A stretch of DNA of 45,069 nucleotides from assembly GCA_001768615.1 (NCBI GenBank), contig MELE01000126.1:1-45069 (forward strand), read 5' to 3'. Numbering within the stretch: the first letter of the stretch is position 1; each line of letters begins with the position of its first letter. Shown here piece after piece: positions 23,510-33,031 of this stretch. The notes under the pieces were generated by a model. The model saw only the letters and a program-made list of their open reading frames with translations. It was not told the origin of the DNA and did not search any database. The translations under genes and the position numbers were made by a program. The DNA comes from Acidobacteria bacterium RIFCSPLOWO2_12_FULL_67_14b. GTDB taxonomy: Bacteria; Acidobacteriota; Vicinamibacteria; Vicinamibacterales; UBA2999.

Positions 23510-24912
23510 GATGGCCCCGCCTCCGCGGCCGAAGGCCGCTTCGGCGAGGTCTCGCCGGAGCTCGCCTGCGCGACCTCGAGCGTAGGCGGATGCCAGGGGC
23601 CCGCGACGGCAATGGTGGCGCGCGCCGGATCGAGCAGGCGCCGCGCCGCCGCGTTCGCCGCCTCGAGCGTGACCGCCCGGATCAGATCGGGCAGGCGCAC
23701 GTCGTAGTCGAGACCGAGGCCGAAGACCTCCGCATTCAGCAGGAACGCCGCGATGGCGCGGTTGGTTTCGAGCTGCCGCGGCAGCGATCCCACGAGATAG
23801 CCCTTCGACTCGTCGATCTCCTTCGCGGTGAAGCCGTCGGTCAGCACCGCGGTCAGCTCGGCGTCGATCGAGGCGATCGTCCGTTCCACGTTGCCGGCCG
23901 AGACCCCGGCCCGGATGTAGAGCGGGCCCTCGCCGAAGCCGGCGTCGAGCGCGCTGAACACGTAGTAGGCCATGCCCTGCCGCTCGCGAATGCTGTCGCC
24001 CAGCCGGCCGCCGATGGCGTACTGCCCGAGCGCGTTGTTCATCACCGCCGTGGCCATGTAGTCGGGATCGGATCGCCGGATGCCGACGAACCCGTAGGCC
24101 ACGTCGGCCTGCGACTTGTTCATCATCGGCACGGCCACGAGATTTCGCTCCGTCGCCCGCGGCGCGTCGGGGATGGACAAACCTTCCGCCTTCGCGCGCG
24201 CCGCTTCGGCGGACAGGAAAGGTTTGTCCCCACCCGCAGGTCTGTCCCCACCGGCCTGACCCGCCGGAGCGGTGGCGGCCCAGTCGCCGAACGCCCGGGA
24301 CACCACGTCGACTGCCGACTGTTCGTCGACGTCGCCGACCACGACCATCGTCAGGCCGGATGGTTGAAAGCCCTTCTGGTGGCACCGGACCAGATCCTGG
24401 CGCTTCAGCGGCTCGACCGACGCGACGGTGCCGCGCACCTTCCTCGAGTACGGATGCGCCCCGTACAGCGCGCTGAAAAACGCGTCGACGGCCATCGACG
24501 CGGGATTGTCTTCCTCCTGCCGGATGGTCGTGATCAAGTCGGCGCGGCGCGTGACGATTTCCGCCTCCGGAAACAGCGGGTGCCGGGCCACGTCGGCGAC
24601 GAGCGCGAGCACCGCCTGAAAGTCCTCGGCGAGGCACGTGGCGCTCACCGACATCTGGTGGCGGCCCACCGCCACCGTGAGCGAGGCGCCGCGGCCATCG
24701 AGATCGTCGGCGATCGCCTCGGCGGTCCTCGACACGGTGCCGCGATCGAGCACGCGGGCGCACAACGCCGCCGCGCCCTCCTTGCCGGGAGGATCGGTAT
24801 AGCCGCCGTGGCCCACGCCGGCGACGATGCTGACGGCCGGCGTGGTGTGATTGGCTTTGACGATCACCGTCACGCCGTTGCCGAGCACGACGCGCAGCGG
24901 ATCAAGCCCCAT
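23506..24912 (-). CDS. M16 family peptidase-like protein lacking the zinc motif
   Basis: A 468-residue M16 (pitrilysin/processing peptidase) protein with two homologous halves. The catalytic HxxEH is absent: the region around ALCARVLDRGTVSRTAEAI has no such motif. The second half contains GRLGDSIRERQGMAYYVFS, the R/Y substrate-binding motif. This is the usual non-catalytic partner of a two-protein M16 pair; the active partner is next to it. The start is ATG at 24912 (MGLDPLRVVLGNG); a longer frame to 24936 would translate a tandem repeat. Residues about 220-246 are encoded by an inserted element with GACAAACC-type ends. The C-terminus also looks repeat-derived (GETSPKRPSAAEAGPS). Confidence 0.9.
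   Translation of the reverse strand: MGLDPLRVVLGNGVTVIVKANHTTPAVSIVAGVGHGGYTDPPGKEGAAALCARVLDRGTVSRTAEAIADDLDGRGASLTVAVGRHQMSVSATCLAEDFQAVLALVADVARHPLFPEAEIVTRRADLITTIRQEEDNPASMAVDAFFSALYGAHPYSRKVRGTVASVEPLKRQDLVRCHQKGFQPSGLTMVVVGDVDEQSAVDVVSRAFGDWAATAPAGQAGGDRPAGGDKPFLSAEAARAKAEGLSIPDAPRATERNLVAVPMMNKSQADVAYGFVGIRRSDPDYMATAVMNNALGQYAIGGRLGDSIRERQGMAYYVFSALDAGFGEGPLYIRAGVSAGNVERTIASIDAELTAVLTDGFTAKEIDESKGYLVGSLPRQLETNRAIAAFLLNAEVFGLGLDYDVRLPDLIRAVTLEAANAAARRLLDPARATIAVAGPWHPPTLEVAQASSGETSPKRPSAAEAGPS
24175..24253. repeat. GACAAACC-type element, copy 3, in frame inside the M16 gene
   Basis: GGACAAACCT at 24175-24184 and AGGTTTGTCC at 24220-24229 form inverted ends around a 35-base GC-rich interior, followed by another half site (GGTCTGTCCCCACC) up to 24253. 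On the coding strand it is translated as GGDRPAGGDKPFLSAEAARA and onward without a stop, in the linker between the two M16 halves. Confidence 0.85.
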
Positions 24913-24974
24913 CGCAAGCCTCAAGCCCCATCGCAAGCCTCAAGCCTCAAGCCCCAAGCCTCAAGCCCCAAGCC
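24904..24974. repeat. AAGCCTC/AAGCCCC tandem tract between the M16 genes
   Basis: Seven-base words AAGCCTC and AAGCCCC, with two insertions of ATCGC, fill the entire gap between the two M16 genes. A similar tract occurs at 26262-26301. Confidence 0.9.
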
Positions 24975-24975
24975 G

Positions 24976-26265
24976 TCATTTCGGTTCGAACCAGCCGATG
25001 GTCCGGTTCTCGGGCGTGAAGTACCGCTGCACCGCCGCGTGCACCTGCTCCGGCGTCACGGCGTCGAGGCGCTCGCGGATACCGTGGTAGGCGCGCCACG
25101 ACCCGATGGTCTCGAAGAACCCGAGCTGATGCGCGATGTCGGTCACACTGTCCGCGTCGTAGACAAAACGCGCGCGCAGCTGCGCCTTCACCTTGGCGAA
25201 CTCCGCGGGCGTGATGCCGCCGCGGCGCAGCCGCTCGATCTCCTGCAGAACCACGTCTTCCACCGCCGCCAGCGTCTTGCCTTCGGCGACGCTCGCGCTG
25301 ATCGAGTAGAGGTACGGATGATCGGTCGGCATCAACGCCCCGCTCACGGTCGACGCCAGCCCGCCGTCGACCAGCGCGCGGTAGAGCCGCGCGCTGCGCT
25401 GCGGCCGCGACACGCCGCCCATCGACCAGATGTTCAGGCCCGCCGCGCCGTTGAGCACCGCGTCCGCCACCAGCATCGGGAAGAACGCCTCGTCGGCAAA
25501 CGCCGGCGCGTGATACACGGCCTTCCAGTATGCGGTCGTGCCCGCCTTGCGCAGCACCACCCGGCGTTCGGCCTGTTGATCCGGTTCGGTCTGCGTCACG
25601 CGGGCCGGCGGCGATCCGGGCGCGAACCCGCCGAACTTCGACTCGACGCGCTTCAGCACGTCGTCGCTCTCGACGTCGCCGACGACGACGAGGGTGGCGT
25701 TGGCGGGGACGTAATAGCGGCGGTAGTGGCCGTACAGATCCTCGCGTGTCATCGTCCGCAGATCCGACAGCCAGCCGATCGTGGGGTGATGGTAGGGATG
25801 CACCTTGAACGCCGCGGCCGTCACCTCGGTGTCCAGCAGCTGTTCGGGATCGTTCTCGCCGCCCTGCAGCTCCGAGATGATCACCGTGCGCTCCGACTCG
25901 CAGTCCGCCGGATCGTAGAGGCACGCGTCCATGCGCTCGGCCTCGATGAACAGCATGCGGTCGAGCGCGTCGGCCGACGCGGTTTCCAGGTAGGTGGTCT
26001 GGTCGATCCACGTGTAGCCGTTCCAGGCGCCGCCGAACTTCTCGATGATCCCCTTCACCTGGTCGCGCGGGATGTTCCGGGTCCCCTTGAAGTTCATGTG
26101 CTCGACCCAGTGCGACACCCCGGTCACCCCCGGCGCCTCGTCTTTCGAGCCGACGCGGTACCAGCACCACACCGAGGCCAGCGGCGCCGTGTGCACCTCC
26201 TGCACCAGCACCTTCAATCCGTTGTCGAGCACTGTTTCACGAACCGTCACGTGGCCATCCCCCAA
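24976..26265 (-). CDS. M16 family zinc metallopeptidase (catalytic subunit)
   Basis: A 429-residue pitrilysin-family peptidase. The inverted zinc motif is HWVEH (H52, E55, H56), with the distal glutamate in SERTVIISELQ. The second half has the inactive copy of the fold. Together with the downstream non-catalytic protein it should form a heterodimeric peptidase that cuts short unfolded peptides, possibly at the envelope, though no signal peptide is seen. The ATG at 26265 is used here; GTG at 26250 (VTVRETVLDNG) is also possible. It is divergent from ileS across a tandem repeat. Confidence 0.94.
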   Translation of the reverse strand: MGDGHVTVRETVLDNGLKVLVQEVHTAPLASVWCWYRVGSKDEAPGVTGVSHWVEHMNFKGTRNIPRDQVKGIIEKFGGAWNGYTWIDQTTYLETASADALDRMLFIEAERMDACLYDPADCESERTVIISELQGGENDPEQLLDTEVTAAAFKVHPYHHPTIGWLSDLRTMTREDLYGHYRRYYVPANATLVVVGDVESDDVLKRVESKFGGFAPGSPPARVTQTEPDQQAERRVVLRKAGTTAYWKAVYHAPAFADEAFFPMLVADAVLNGAAGLNIWSMGGVSRPQRSARLYRALVDGGLASTVSGALMPTDHPYLYSISASVAEGKTLAAVEDVVLQEIERLRRGGITPAEFAKVKAQLRARFVYDADSVTDIAHQLGFFETIGSWRAYHGIRERLDAVTPEQVHAAVQRYFTPENRTIGWFEPK

Positions 26266-26301
26266 GCCTCAAGCCCCAAGCCTCAAGCCTCAAGCCTCAA
26301 G
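26262..26301. repeat. AAGCCTC tandem tract upstream of ileS
   Basis: Copies of AAGCCTC/AAGCCCC in the gap between the divergent M16 peptidase and ileS. The tract covers the place where the ileS -35 region should be. Confidence 0.88.
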
Positions 26302-26310
26302 TCTCCAGCG

Positions 26311-26316
26311 TACAAT
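26311..26316 (+). promoter_or_regulatory. Predicted -10 element of ileS
   Basis: TACAAT twelve bases before the ileS ATG; no ribosome binding site follows, so the transcript may be leaderless. No T-box leader is seen and none would fit in this space. Confidence 0.45.
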
Positions 26317-26328
26317 ACAGAGATAGCT

Positions 26329-29124
26329 ATGGCCGACTGGAAAGACACCTGCAACCTGCCCCGGACGTCCTTTTCGATGAAGGCGAACCTGCAGATGACC
26401 GAGCCGGAAACCGTCGCCCGCTGGGACCAGATCGACCTGTACGGGCAGATCCGGGCGGCGCGCAAGGGCGCCACGAAATACATCCTGCACGACGGTCCGC
26501 CATACGCCAACGGCGAGATCCACATGGGTCACGCGCTCAACAAGATCCTCAAGGACCTGGTCGTCAAGTCGCACAACATGCTGGGTTTCGACGCCCCGTA
26601 CATCCCCGGATGGGACTGCCACGGCCTGCCGATCGAGCTGCGGGTCGACCGCGAGCTCGGCCCCAAGAAGAAGCAGATGAGCACGGCCGATTTCCGCCGC
26701 GCCTGTCAGGCGTACGCCGCGAAGTACCTCGACATCCAGCGACGCGAGTTCAAGCGGCTCGCCATCATCGGCTTGTGGGACGAGCCCTACAAGACGATGG
26801 ACTTCTCGTACCAGGCGGCCATCGTCCGCGCCCTCGGCAAGTTCGTCGAGAAGGACATGGTCTACAAGGGCAAGAAGCCCGTGCACTGGTGCACGCACTG
26901 CCGCACGGCGCTGGCCGAAGCGGAAGTCGAGTACGAGCCGCACACCTCGCCGTCGATCTACGTGGAGTTCCCGCTCAGCGACGAGAGCCTCCCCGAGTTG
27001 GCGAAGCGTGTGCCCGCGCGCGCAGGTGGCGACAAACCTTTAGGTTTGTCGTCGGGCGTCTCGGTTCTCATCTGGACGACGACGCCGTGGACCATCCCGG
27101 CGAACCTGGCCATCGCGTTCCACCCCGACTTCCAGTACGGCGCCTATGACATCGACGGCAGGGCGGTGATCGTCGCGAAGGACCTCGCGGAGAGCGTCGG
27201 CAAGAAGACGGGCAAATCGTTCGACAAGCTGCTGGCCACCTTCGACGGCAAGGCGATGGAGCGCCTGGTGTTCCGGCACCCGCTGTACGCGCGCGACTCG
27301 CTGGGCGTGCTCGGCGACTATGTGACGCTCGAGGCCGGCACCGGCGCGGTGCACACGGCGCCCGGCCACGGCGCCGACGACTACCACACCGGCATCCGCT
27401 ACGGGCTCGAGATCTACGGCCCGCTCGATCCGGGCGGGCACTTCAACGAATCGGTGGAGCTGTTCGCCGGGTTGAAGGTCCACGACGCGAACCCGAAGAT
27501 CGAAGCGGCGCTGAAGCAACGCGGGCGTCTCTGGCACCGCGAAGACTACGACCACTCGTATCCGCACTGCTGGCGCTGCCACAACCCCGTGATCTTCCTG
27601 GCCACGTCGCAGTGGTTCATCGCCATGGAGGCGCAGCACCTGCGCGAGAAGGCGCTCGAGGCGATCCACAACACGCGCTGGATCCCGGCGTGGGGCCAGG
27701 CGCGCATCGAGGGGATGATCGCCAACCGTCCCGACTGGTGCATCTCGCGCCAGCGTGTCTGGGGCGTGCCCATCCCGGCCATGGACTGCGTGAAGTGCGG
27801 CCATCCGGTCCTCACCAAGGCCATGGTCGACAAGGCGGCCGCGGTGTTCGAGGTCTACGGCGCCGATGCCTGGTACGAGCGCCCAATCGAGGAGTTCGTC
27901 CCCGAGGGGATGACGTGTGCCAAGTGCGGCGGCGCCGAGTTCGAGCGCGAAGGCAACATCCTCGACGTCTGGTTCGACTCGGGCTCGAGCCACGAGGCGG
28001 TGCTGCCCTTCCGCGAAGGCCACCGCTGGCCCGCGGACATCTACCTCGAGGGCAGCGACCAGCACCGCGGCTGGTTCCACAGCTCGCTGCTCGTCGGCAT
28101 CGGCACGCGCGGGCGCGCGCCTTTCGACCAGGTGCTCACGCACGGCTTCGTGATGGACGAGCAAGGCCGCAAGATGTCGAAGTCGCTCGGCAACACGGTG
28201 GCGCCGCAGGACATCATCAAGCAGAGCGGCGCGGAGATCCTCCGCCTGTGGGTCTCGATGGTCGACTACCGCGAAGACATCCGCGTTGGCAAGGAGATCC
28301 TGGCGCGCACCGTCGAGGCCTACCGGAAGATCCGCAACGTGATCCGCGTGCTCGTGGCCAACCTCTACGACTTCGATCCGAAGGACGACAGCCTGCCCAA
28401 GGCGAAGCTGCTCGAGATCGATCGCTGGGCCCTGGCCAAATACGCCGACGCGGCCGCGCGCATCGTCAAGGCGTACGAGGACTACGACTACCCCGGGATC
28501 TTCCAGGTGGCCAACCACCTGATCACGGTGGACCTGAGCGCGTTCTACATCGACGTGACCAAGGACCGGATGTACACCTTCGGCGCCAGGTCCGAGGCGC
28601 GCCGCTCCGGCCAGACGGCGATGTACATCATCGTCGACGGCCTCGCGCGCCTGCTCGCGCCGATCCTGTCGGTGACGATGGACGAGTTGTGGCGGATGCT
28701 GCCGGGCGAGCGCGAAGCGTCGGTGCACATGGCGCTGTTCCCGAAAGGTCTCGACCAGTGGCAGGATGCCGCACTGCTCGAACGCTGGGCGGCGTTGGTC
28801 GCCGTTCGCGACAAGGTGAACCTGCAACTCGAGGAGAAGCGGAAAGACAAGACAATCGGGGGGAACCTGTCGGCGAAAGTGATCGTGGCGGCGACCGAGG
28901 GGACTGGTGACCTGCTCAAGGAGTATGGCGAGTTCCTGCCGACGCTCTTTGGCGTGTCTCAGGTGGAACTGGCTCCCGGTCCTTTCGCCGTTTCCGTCGA
29001 GCCCGCAACCGGCGTGAAATGCGATCGGTGCTGGCGCTACGTGCCCGAGGTGAGCCAGGACCCGGACCGGACGGGGCTGTGCCCGCGCTGTGTCGACGCG
29101 CTCGCTGAGCCGGTGAGCCTCTAG
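26329..29124 (+). CDS. ileS: Isoleucyl-tRNA synthetase
   Basis: A 931-residue class I aminoacyl-tRNA synthetase. The HIGH motif is HMGH (65-68) and KMSKS lies at 615-619. The editing domain contains LIWTTTPWTIPANLAIAFHP, and the C-terminus ends with a zinc finger CDRCWRYVPEV ... CPRC. Residues 234-241 (GDKPLGLS) are encoded by a GACAAACC-type palindrome inserted in frame just before the conserved WTTTPWT motif. The start is ATG at 26329. lspA begins two bases after the stop, so ileS-lspA-lgt form an operon, a common arrangement. Confidence 0.97.
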   Translation: MADWKDTCNLPRTSFSMKANLQMTEPETVARWDQIDLYGQIRAARKGATKYILHDGPPYANGEIHMGHALNKILKDLVVKSHNMLGFDAPYIPGWDCHGLPIELRVDRELGPKKKQMSTADFRRACQAYAAKYLDIQRREFKRLAIIGLWDEPYKTMDFSYQAAIVRALGKFVEKDMVYKGKKPVHWCTHCRTALAEAEVEYEPHTSPSIYVEFPLSDESLPELAKRVPARAGGDKPLGLSSGVSVLIWTTTPWTIPANLAIAFHPDFQYGAYDIDGRAVIVAKDLAESVGKKTGKSFDKLLATFDGKAMERLVFRHPLYARDSLGVLGDYVTLEAGTGAVHTAPGHGADDYHTGIRYGLEIYGPLDPGGHFNESVELFAGLKVHDANPKIEAALKQRGRLWHREDYDHSYPHCWRCHNPVIFLATSQWFIAMEAQHLREKALEAIHNTRWIPAWGQARIEGMIANRPDWCISRQRVWGVPIPAMDCVKCGHPVLTKAMVDKAAAVFEVYGADAWYERPIEEFVPEGMTCAKCGGAEFEREGNILDVWFDSGSSHEAVLPFREGHRWPADIYLEGSDQHRGWFHSSLLVGIGTRGRAPFDQVLTHGFVMDEQGRKMSKSLGNTVAPQDIIKQSGAEILRLWVSMVDYREDIRVGKEILARTVEAYRKIRNVIRVLVANLYDFDPKDDSLPKAKLLEIDRWALAKYADAAARIVKAYEDYDYPGIFQVANHLITVDLSAFYIDVTKDRMYTFGARSEARRSGQTAMYIIVDGLARLLAPILSVTMDELWRMLPGEREASVHMALFPKGLDQWQDAALLERWAALVAVRDKVNLQLEEKRKDKTIGGNLSAKVIVAATEGTGDLLKEYGEFLPTLFGVSQVELAPGPFAVSVEPATGVKCDRCWRYVPEVSQDPDRTGLCPRCVDALAEPVSL
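27030..27051. repeat. GACAAACC-type palindrome, copy 4, in frame inside ileS
   Basis: CGACAAACCT-TT-AGGTTTGTCG, identical in arms and loop to the copy at 9993-10014. It adds GDKPLGLS plus flanking residues in the editing domain. Confidence 0.9.
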
Positions 29125-29125
29125 C

Positions 29126-29620
29126 GTGGCCGCGCGCAGGCTCGAAATCGTCGTCGCGCTCGTCGTCGTGGTGTTCGATCAGATCACCAAGGCGCTGGTG
29201 CGGCCCGCGCTGGCGCTGCACGACAGCATCGAGGTGATCCCGGGGTTGGTCGACCTCACGCGCGTGCATAACACGGGCGCGGCGTTCGGCCTGCTGAACA
29301 GCGTCGAGTTCCCGTTCAAGACGGTGGTGCTGTCGCTTGTCGCCCTCGTCGCGCTGGGCGGCGTCGCGTGGTACGCTGCTACTGTGCCGCTCGGCGACCG
29401 GCTCGCGCGGATCGGCATTGCCGGCGTGCTCGGGGGCGCCATCGGCAACCTGATCGACCGATCGACCATCGGCTACGTGCTGGACTTTGTCGACGCCTAC
29501 TGGAACGGCTGGCACTTCTGGGCCTTCAACGTGGCCGACGCCGCGATCACGGTGGGCGTGATCCTGATGATTCTCGATATTCTTGGGCTGGGACGACGCC
29601 GTGCATCCAATCCTGTTTAG
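29126..29620 (+). CDS. lspA: Lipoprotein signal peptidase (signal peptidase II)
   Basis: A 164-residue inner-membrane aspartyl protease that removes signal peptides from diacylglyceryl-modified prolipoproteins. It has four predicted helices, VVFDQITKALV, HNTGAAFGLL, GNLIDR, the YVLDFVD segment and FNVADAAI with the conserved aspartates of the family. The start is GTG at 29126, two bases after the ileS stop. The end overlaps lgt by 20 bases. Confidence 0.96.
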   Translation: MAARRLEIVVALVVVVFDQITKALVRPALALHDSIEVIPGLVDLTRVHNTGAAFGLLNSVEFPFKTVVLSLVALVALGGVAWYAATVPLGDRLARIGIAGVLGGAIGNLIDRSTIGYVLDFVDAYWNGWHFWAFNVADAAITVGVILMILDILGLGRRRASNPV

Positions 29621-30425
29621 CGCTGGACCGATCACCATTTACTCGTATGGCGTGCTGCTGGCCGCGGCCTACCTGCTGGGCCTGTGGCTGGCCGTCAGGC
29701 GCGCGCGCGCCGCCGGCGTCGACGGCAACAAGGTCATGGACCTGTTGATCTGGGTGATCATCGCGGCCCTGGTCGGCGCCAAGGCGCTGCTGTTCATCGT
29801 CGACTTCCGGCACTTCACGAGCAGCTGGCAGGAGTTCACGACGCTGCTGCGGTCGGGCGGCGTGTTCTACGGCGGCCTGATCGCGGCGATCGCCGTCTGC
29901 ATCTACCAGTTGCGGAAGCATCGCCTGCCGTTGTGGGCTTCCGGCGACCTGTTTGCGCCCGGCATCGCGCTCGGCTACATGGTCGGGCGCCTGGGCTGCC
30001 TGCTGGCGGGCTGCTGTTACGGCAAGCCGACGGACGTGGCGTGGGCCATCACGTTCACGGACCCGGTGGCCAACTTCAACGTCGGCACGCCGCTGAACGT
30101 GGCGCTGCACCCGACGCAGCTCTACGAGTCGGCGGCCGGCCTCGTGATTCTCGTGGCGCTCCTGCTGATCGAGAAGCGGCCGGGCCACTTTGCGGGCCGC
30201 ACGTTCTGGAGCTTTGCGTTCCTCTACGCCGTGCTGCGCTTCGTGATCGAGTTCTTCCGCGGCGACGATCGCGGGCTGGTGCTGAACGCGCTGTCGACGT
30301 CGCAGTTCATCTCGGTGGTGCTCGTGCCGCTCAGCCTGTTCATGCTGTGGTACCTGGGCCGGCCCGAGCGCCCGGAGGCGCCCGACACCTCCGCGCGCGG
30401 CCCCCGGAAACCGCGGTTTGCATAG
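29601..30425 (+). CDS. lgt: Prolipoprotein diacylglyceryl transferase
   Basis: A 274-residue membrane enzyme that attaches diacylglycerol from phosphatidylglycerol to the lipobox cysteine. The Lgt signature is GRLGCLLAGCCYGKPTD (from R130), with HPTQLYES and RFVIEFFRGDDRG further on. The start is GTG at 29601 (VHPILFSAGPITIYSYG), matching the family N-terminus; a TTG at 29583 is less likely. It overlaps lspA. A second Lgt-like domain occurs in the fusion protein at 33840-35753. Confidence 0.96.
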   Translation: MHPILFSAGPITIYSYGVLLAAAYLLGLWLAVRRARAAGVDGNKVMDLLIWVIIAALVGAKALLFIVDFRHFTSSWQEFTTLLRSGGVFYGGLIAAIAVCIYQLRKHRLPLWASGDLFAPGIALGYMVGRLGCLLAGCCYGKPTDVAWAITFTDPVANFNVGTPLNVALHPTQLYESAAGLVILVALLLIEKRPGHFAGRTFWSFAFLYAVLRFVIEFFRGDDRGLVLNALSTSQFISVVLVPLSLFMLWYLGRPERPEAPDTSARGPRKPRFA

Positions 30426-30426
30426 C

Positions 30427-30455
30427 GGAGCCCGGCGCCCGGAGCCCGGAGCCCG
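30427..30455. repeat. GGAGCCC tandem tract between lgt and rluD
   Basis: Reiterated GGAGCCCGGCGCCC/GGAGCCC words filling the short gap before the rluD ATG at 30459; there is no standard ribosome binding site beyond the purines of the repeat. Confidence 0.7.
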
Positions 30456-30458
30456 TCG

Positions 30459-31466
<1,008 letters not shown>

Positions 31467-31496
31467 TGTCGGGACACATCGTCTGGAGGTCCTGTC

Positions 31497-32045
31497 ATGA
31501 AACGAGTGGTCCTGATCGCCCTGGGTGCGCTGGCCGTAGCGGCCGGTGCCGTCGCACAAACCCCTGCTGAAGACATCGAGAAGGCGCTGGCCGCGGCGCC
31601 GCGCAATGCCCGTGACGCCGCGATGGTCATCAGGTGGAAGCCGGATTTCACCTACGACACGCTGCGGCCCGGCACCAGCCGCCTGGTCTGCTACGACCAG
31701 TCGGGGCTGCCGACCGAGCAGCCGTTCTCCGTGCAGTGCACGAGCGTCGGCAACCTGGAGCGCGTCGCGCAGAACCGCAAGCTCGAGGTCCAGACCGACC
31801 GCGCCTTGCGGCAGGCGGCGATCGATGCCGCCGAGAAGGACGGCACGCGCGTCAAGCCCGAGTTCGGCTCGGTCTGGTACACGCTGAGCGGCGCCGACCG
31901 GGCGACCGCGCGGCTGCACATGACCATCGCCGTACCCGGCGCCACCACCGCGACGCTCGGCCTGCCCGACAACAACAAGATGGGCGGCGCGTGGATCATG
32001 AACGCGGGCACGAGCACCGCGCACATCATGGTGCCCGGCAGCTAA
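31497..32045 (+). CDS. Exported protein of unknown function
   Basis: A 182-residue protein with a clear signal peptide (MKRVVLIALGALAVAAGAVAQ). The mature part has FTYDTLRPGTSRLVCYDQSG, two cysteines, and SVWYTLSGAD ... GGAWIMNAGTSTAHIMVPG. I do not recognise a named domain, although similar exported proteins seem common in Acidobacteriota. GGAGG eight bases before the ATG is a strong ribosome binding site, and TATGAT lies about 30 bases further upstream as a possible -10 box. Confidence 0.75.
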   Translation: MKRVVLIALGALAVAAGAVAQTPAEDIEKALAAAPRNARDAAMVIRWKPDFTYDTLRPGTSRLVCYDQSGLPTEQPFSVQCTSVGNLERVAQNRKLEVQTDRALRQAAIDAAEKDGTRVKPEFGSVWYTLSGADRATARLHMTIAVPGATTATLGLPDNNKMGGAWIMNAGTSTAHIMVPGS

Positions 32046-32317
32046 GTGGCGAGACGATCGCACATTGCCGATTCACCGATTGACCGATTTGGCGACTGTT
32101 TGGCGACCGGGTGATTGGGGGATTGGGTGATTCGAGTTCCGATTGACGATTGGGGCCTTGGTTGCCATCGTCGCGACCAGCCGCCAATTCGCAATCGTCC
32201 AGTCGAATCGTCAACCGGAAATCGGCGATCACACAACAGTCGCGCGATTGACAATCGGTCGAGCGGCAATGTGCCGTCTGACGCATCTTCGGCGAATGGC
32301 TGAGAGCCGCCCGCCCA
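32046..32317. repeat. Spacer rich in GATT/GATTGGG words, no gene
   Basis: 272 bases with no open frame worth calling. The first half is built from degenerate words such as CCGATT, GATTGACC and GATTGGGTGATT; the second half has dispersed CAATCG/CGATTG words on both strands. It looks like an eroded version of the tandem tracts seen elsewhere. The next gene starts without a recognisable ribosome binding site. Confidence 0.6.
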
Positions 32318-33031
32318 ATGGATAGGCGCGCGTTTCTCACGGTGGGCGCCGTGGGCGCTGTGGGCCTGCTGCACGGCAAGGCGAGCGCCCGGACGCGCGC
32401 GCAGGACACAATCCCGTACGGACAAAGCCGTCTTGGCGTCTCGGACGACCGGGACGGCACCCTGTACGTACCAAAGAGCTACAAGCCGGGCGTGCCGATG
32501 CCGGTGATGATGATGCTGCACGGCTTCGCCGGCACCGGCGACGGCGTGCGCGGCATGTTCCCGCTGGCCGAAGAGTTCGGCATCATCATGATCGCCCCCG
32601 AATCCCGCGGCCTGACGTGGGGCCGTTCCGTTCCCGGGTTCGACGACGACGTGCGGTATCTCGGACCGGCGTACCGCCACGTCGCCGGCATGCTGGATCT
32701 GGATCCCGAACGCCACGCGCTCGGCGGCGTCTCCGACGGCGCCGGCTACGCCCTGTCGATGGGCCTGGCCTACGGCAACGTCTGGAACCATCTGATCGTC
32801 TTCATGGGCGGCCAGATGATCCCCTTCCGGAATCAAGGCAAGCCGAAGATCTTCATGGCGCACGGCATCGACGACACGCAGATGCCGATCGACAAGACGG
32901 CCCGCAAGTACGTGCCGCAGCTGAAGTCTGAGGGCTACGACGTGACGTATCACGAATACAAAGGTGGCCACCGCGTGCCGCCCGGAGAAATTCGCGAGGC
33001 GTTCCAGTGGTTCGTCGGGAAGAAGGCGTAG
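32318..33031 (+). CDS. Tat-exported alpha/beta hydrolase (esterase or PHB-depolymerase-like)
   Basis: A 237-residue alpha/beta hydrolase with a twin-arginine leader (MDRRAFLTVGAVGAVG). The fold markers are MMMLHGFAGTGDG (oxyanion region), the nucleophile elbow GGVSDGAG with S139, aspartate D185 or D186 in HGIDDTQMP, and histidine H218 in YKGGHRVP. It resembles phospholipase/carboxylesterase and polyhydroxybutyrate-depolymerase-like enzymes. The substrate is unknown. It is the first gene of the cluster leading to the lipid-enzyme fusion. Confidence 0.85.
   Translation: MDRRAFLTVGAVGAVGLLHGKASARTRAQDTIPYGQSRLGVSDDRDGTLYVPKSYKPGVPMPVMMMLHGFAGTGDGVRGMFPLAEEFGIIMIAPESRGLTWGRSVPGFDDDVRYLGPAYRHVAGMLDLDPERHALGGVSDGAGYALSMGLAYGNVWNHLIVFMGGQMIPFRNQGKPKIFMAHGIDDTQMPIDKTARKYVPQLKSEGYDVTYHEYKGGHRVPPGEIREAFQWFVGKKA

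Noticed and set aside
23590-26328. A very long open frame running into ileS from far upstream (over 1800 codons in total)
   Set aside because: The upstream part is antisense to the two M16 genes, is Arg/His-rich and has no motif; IleS homology begins at the ATG at 26329.
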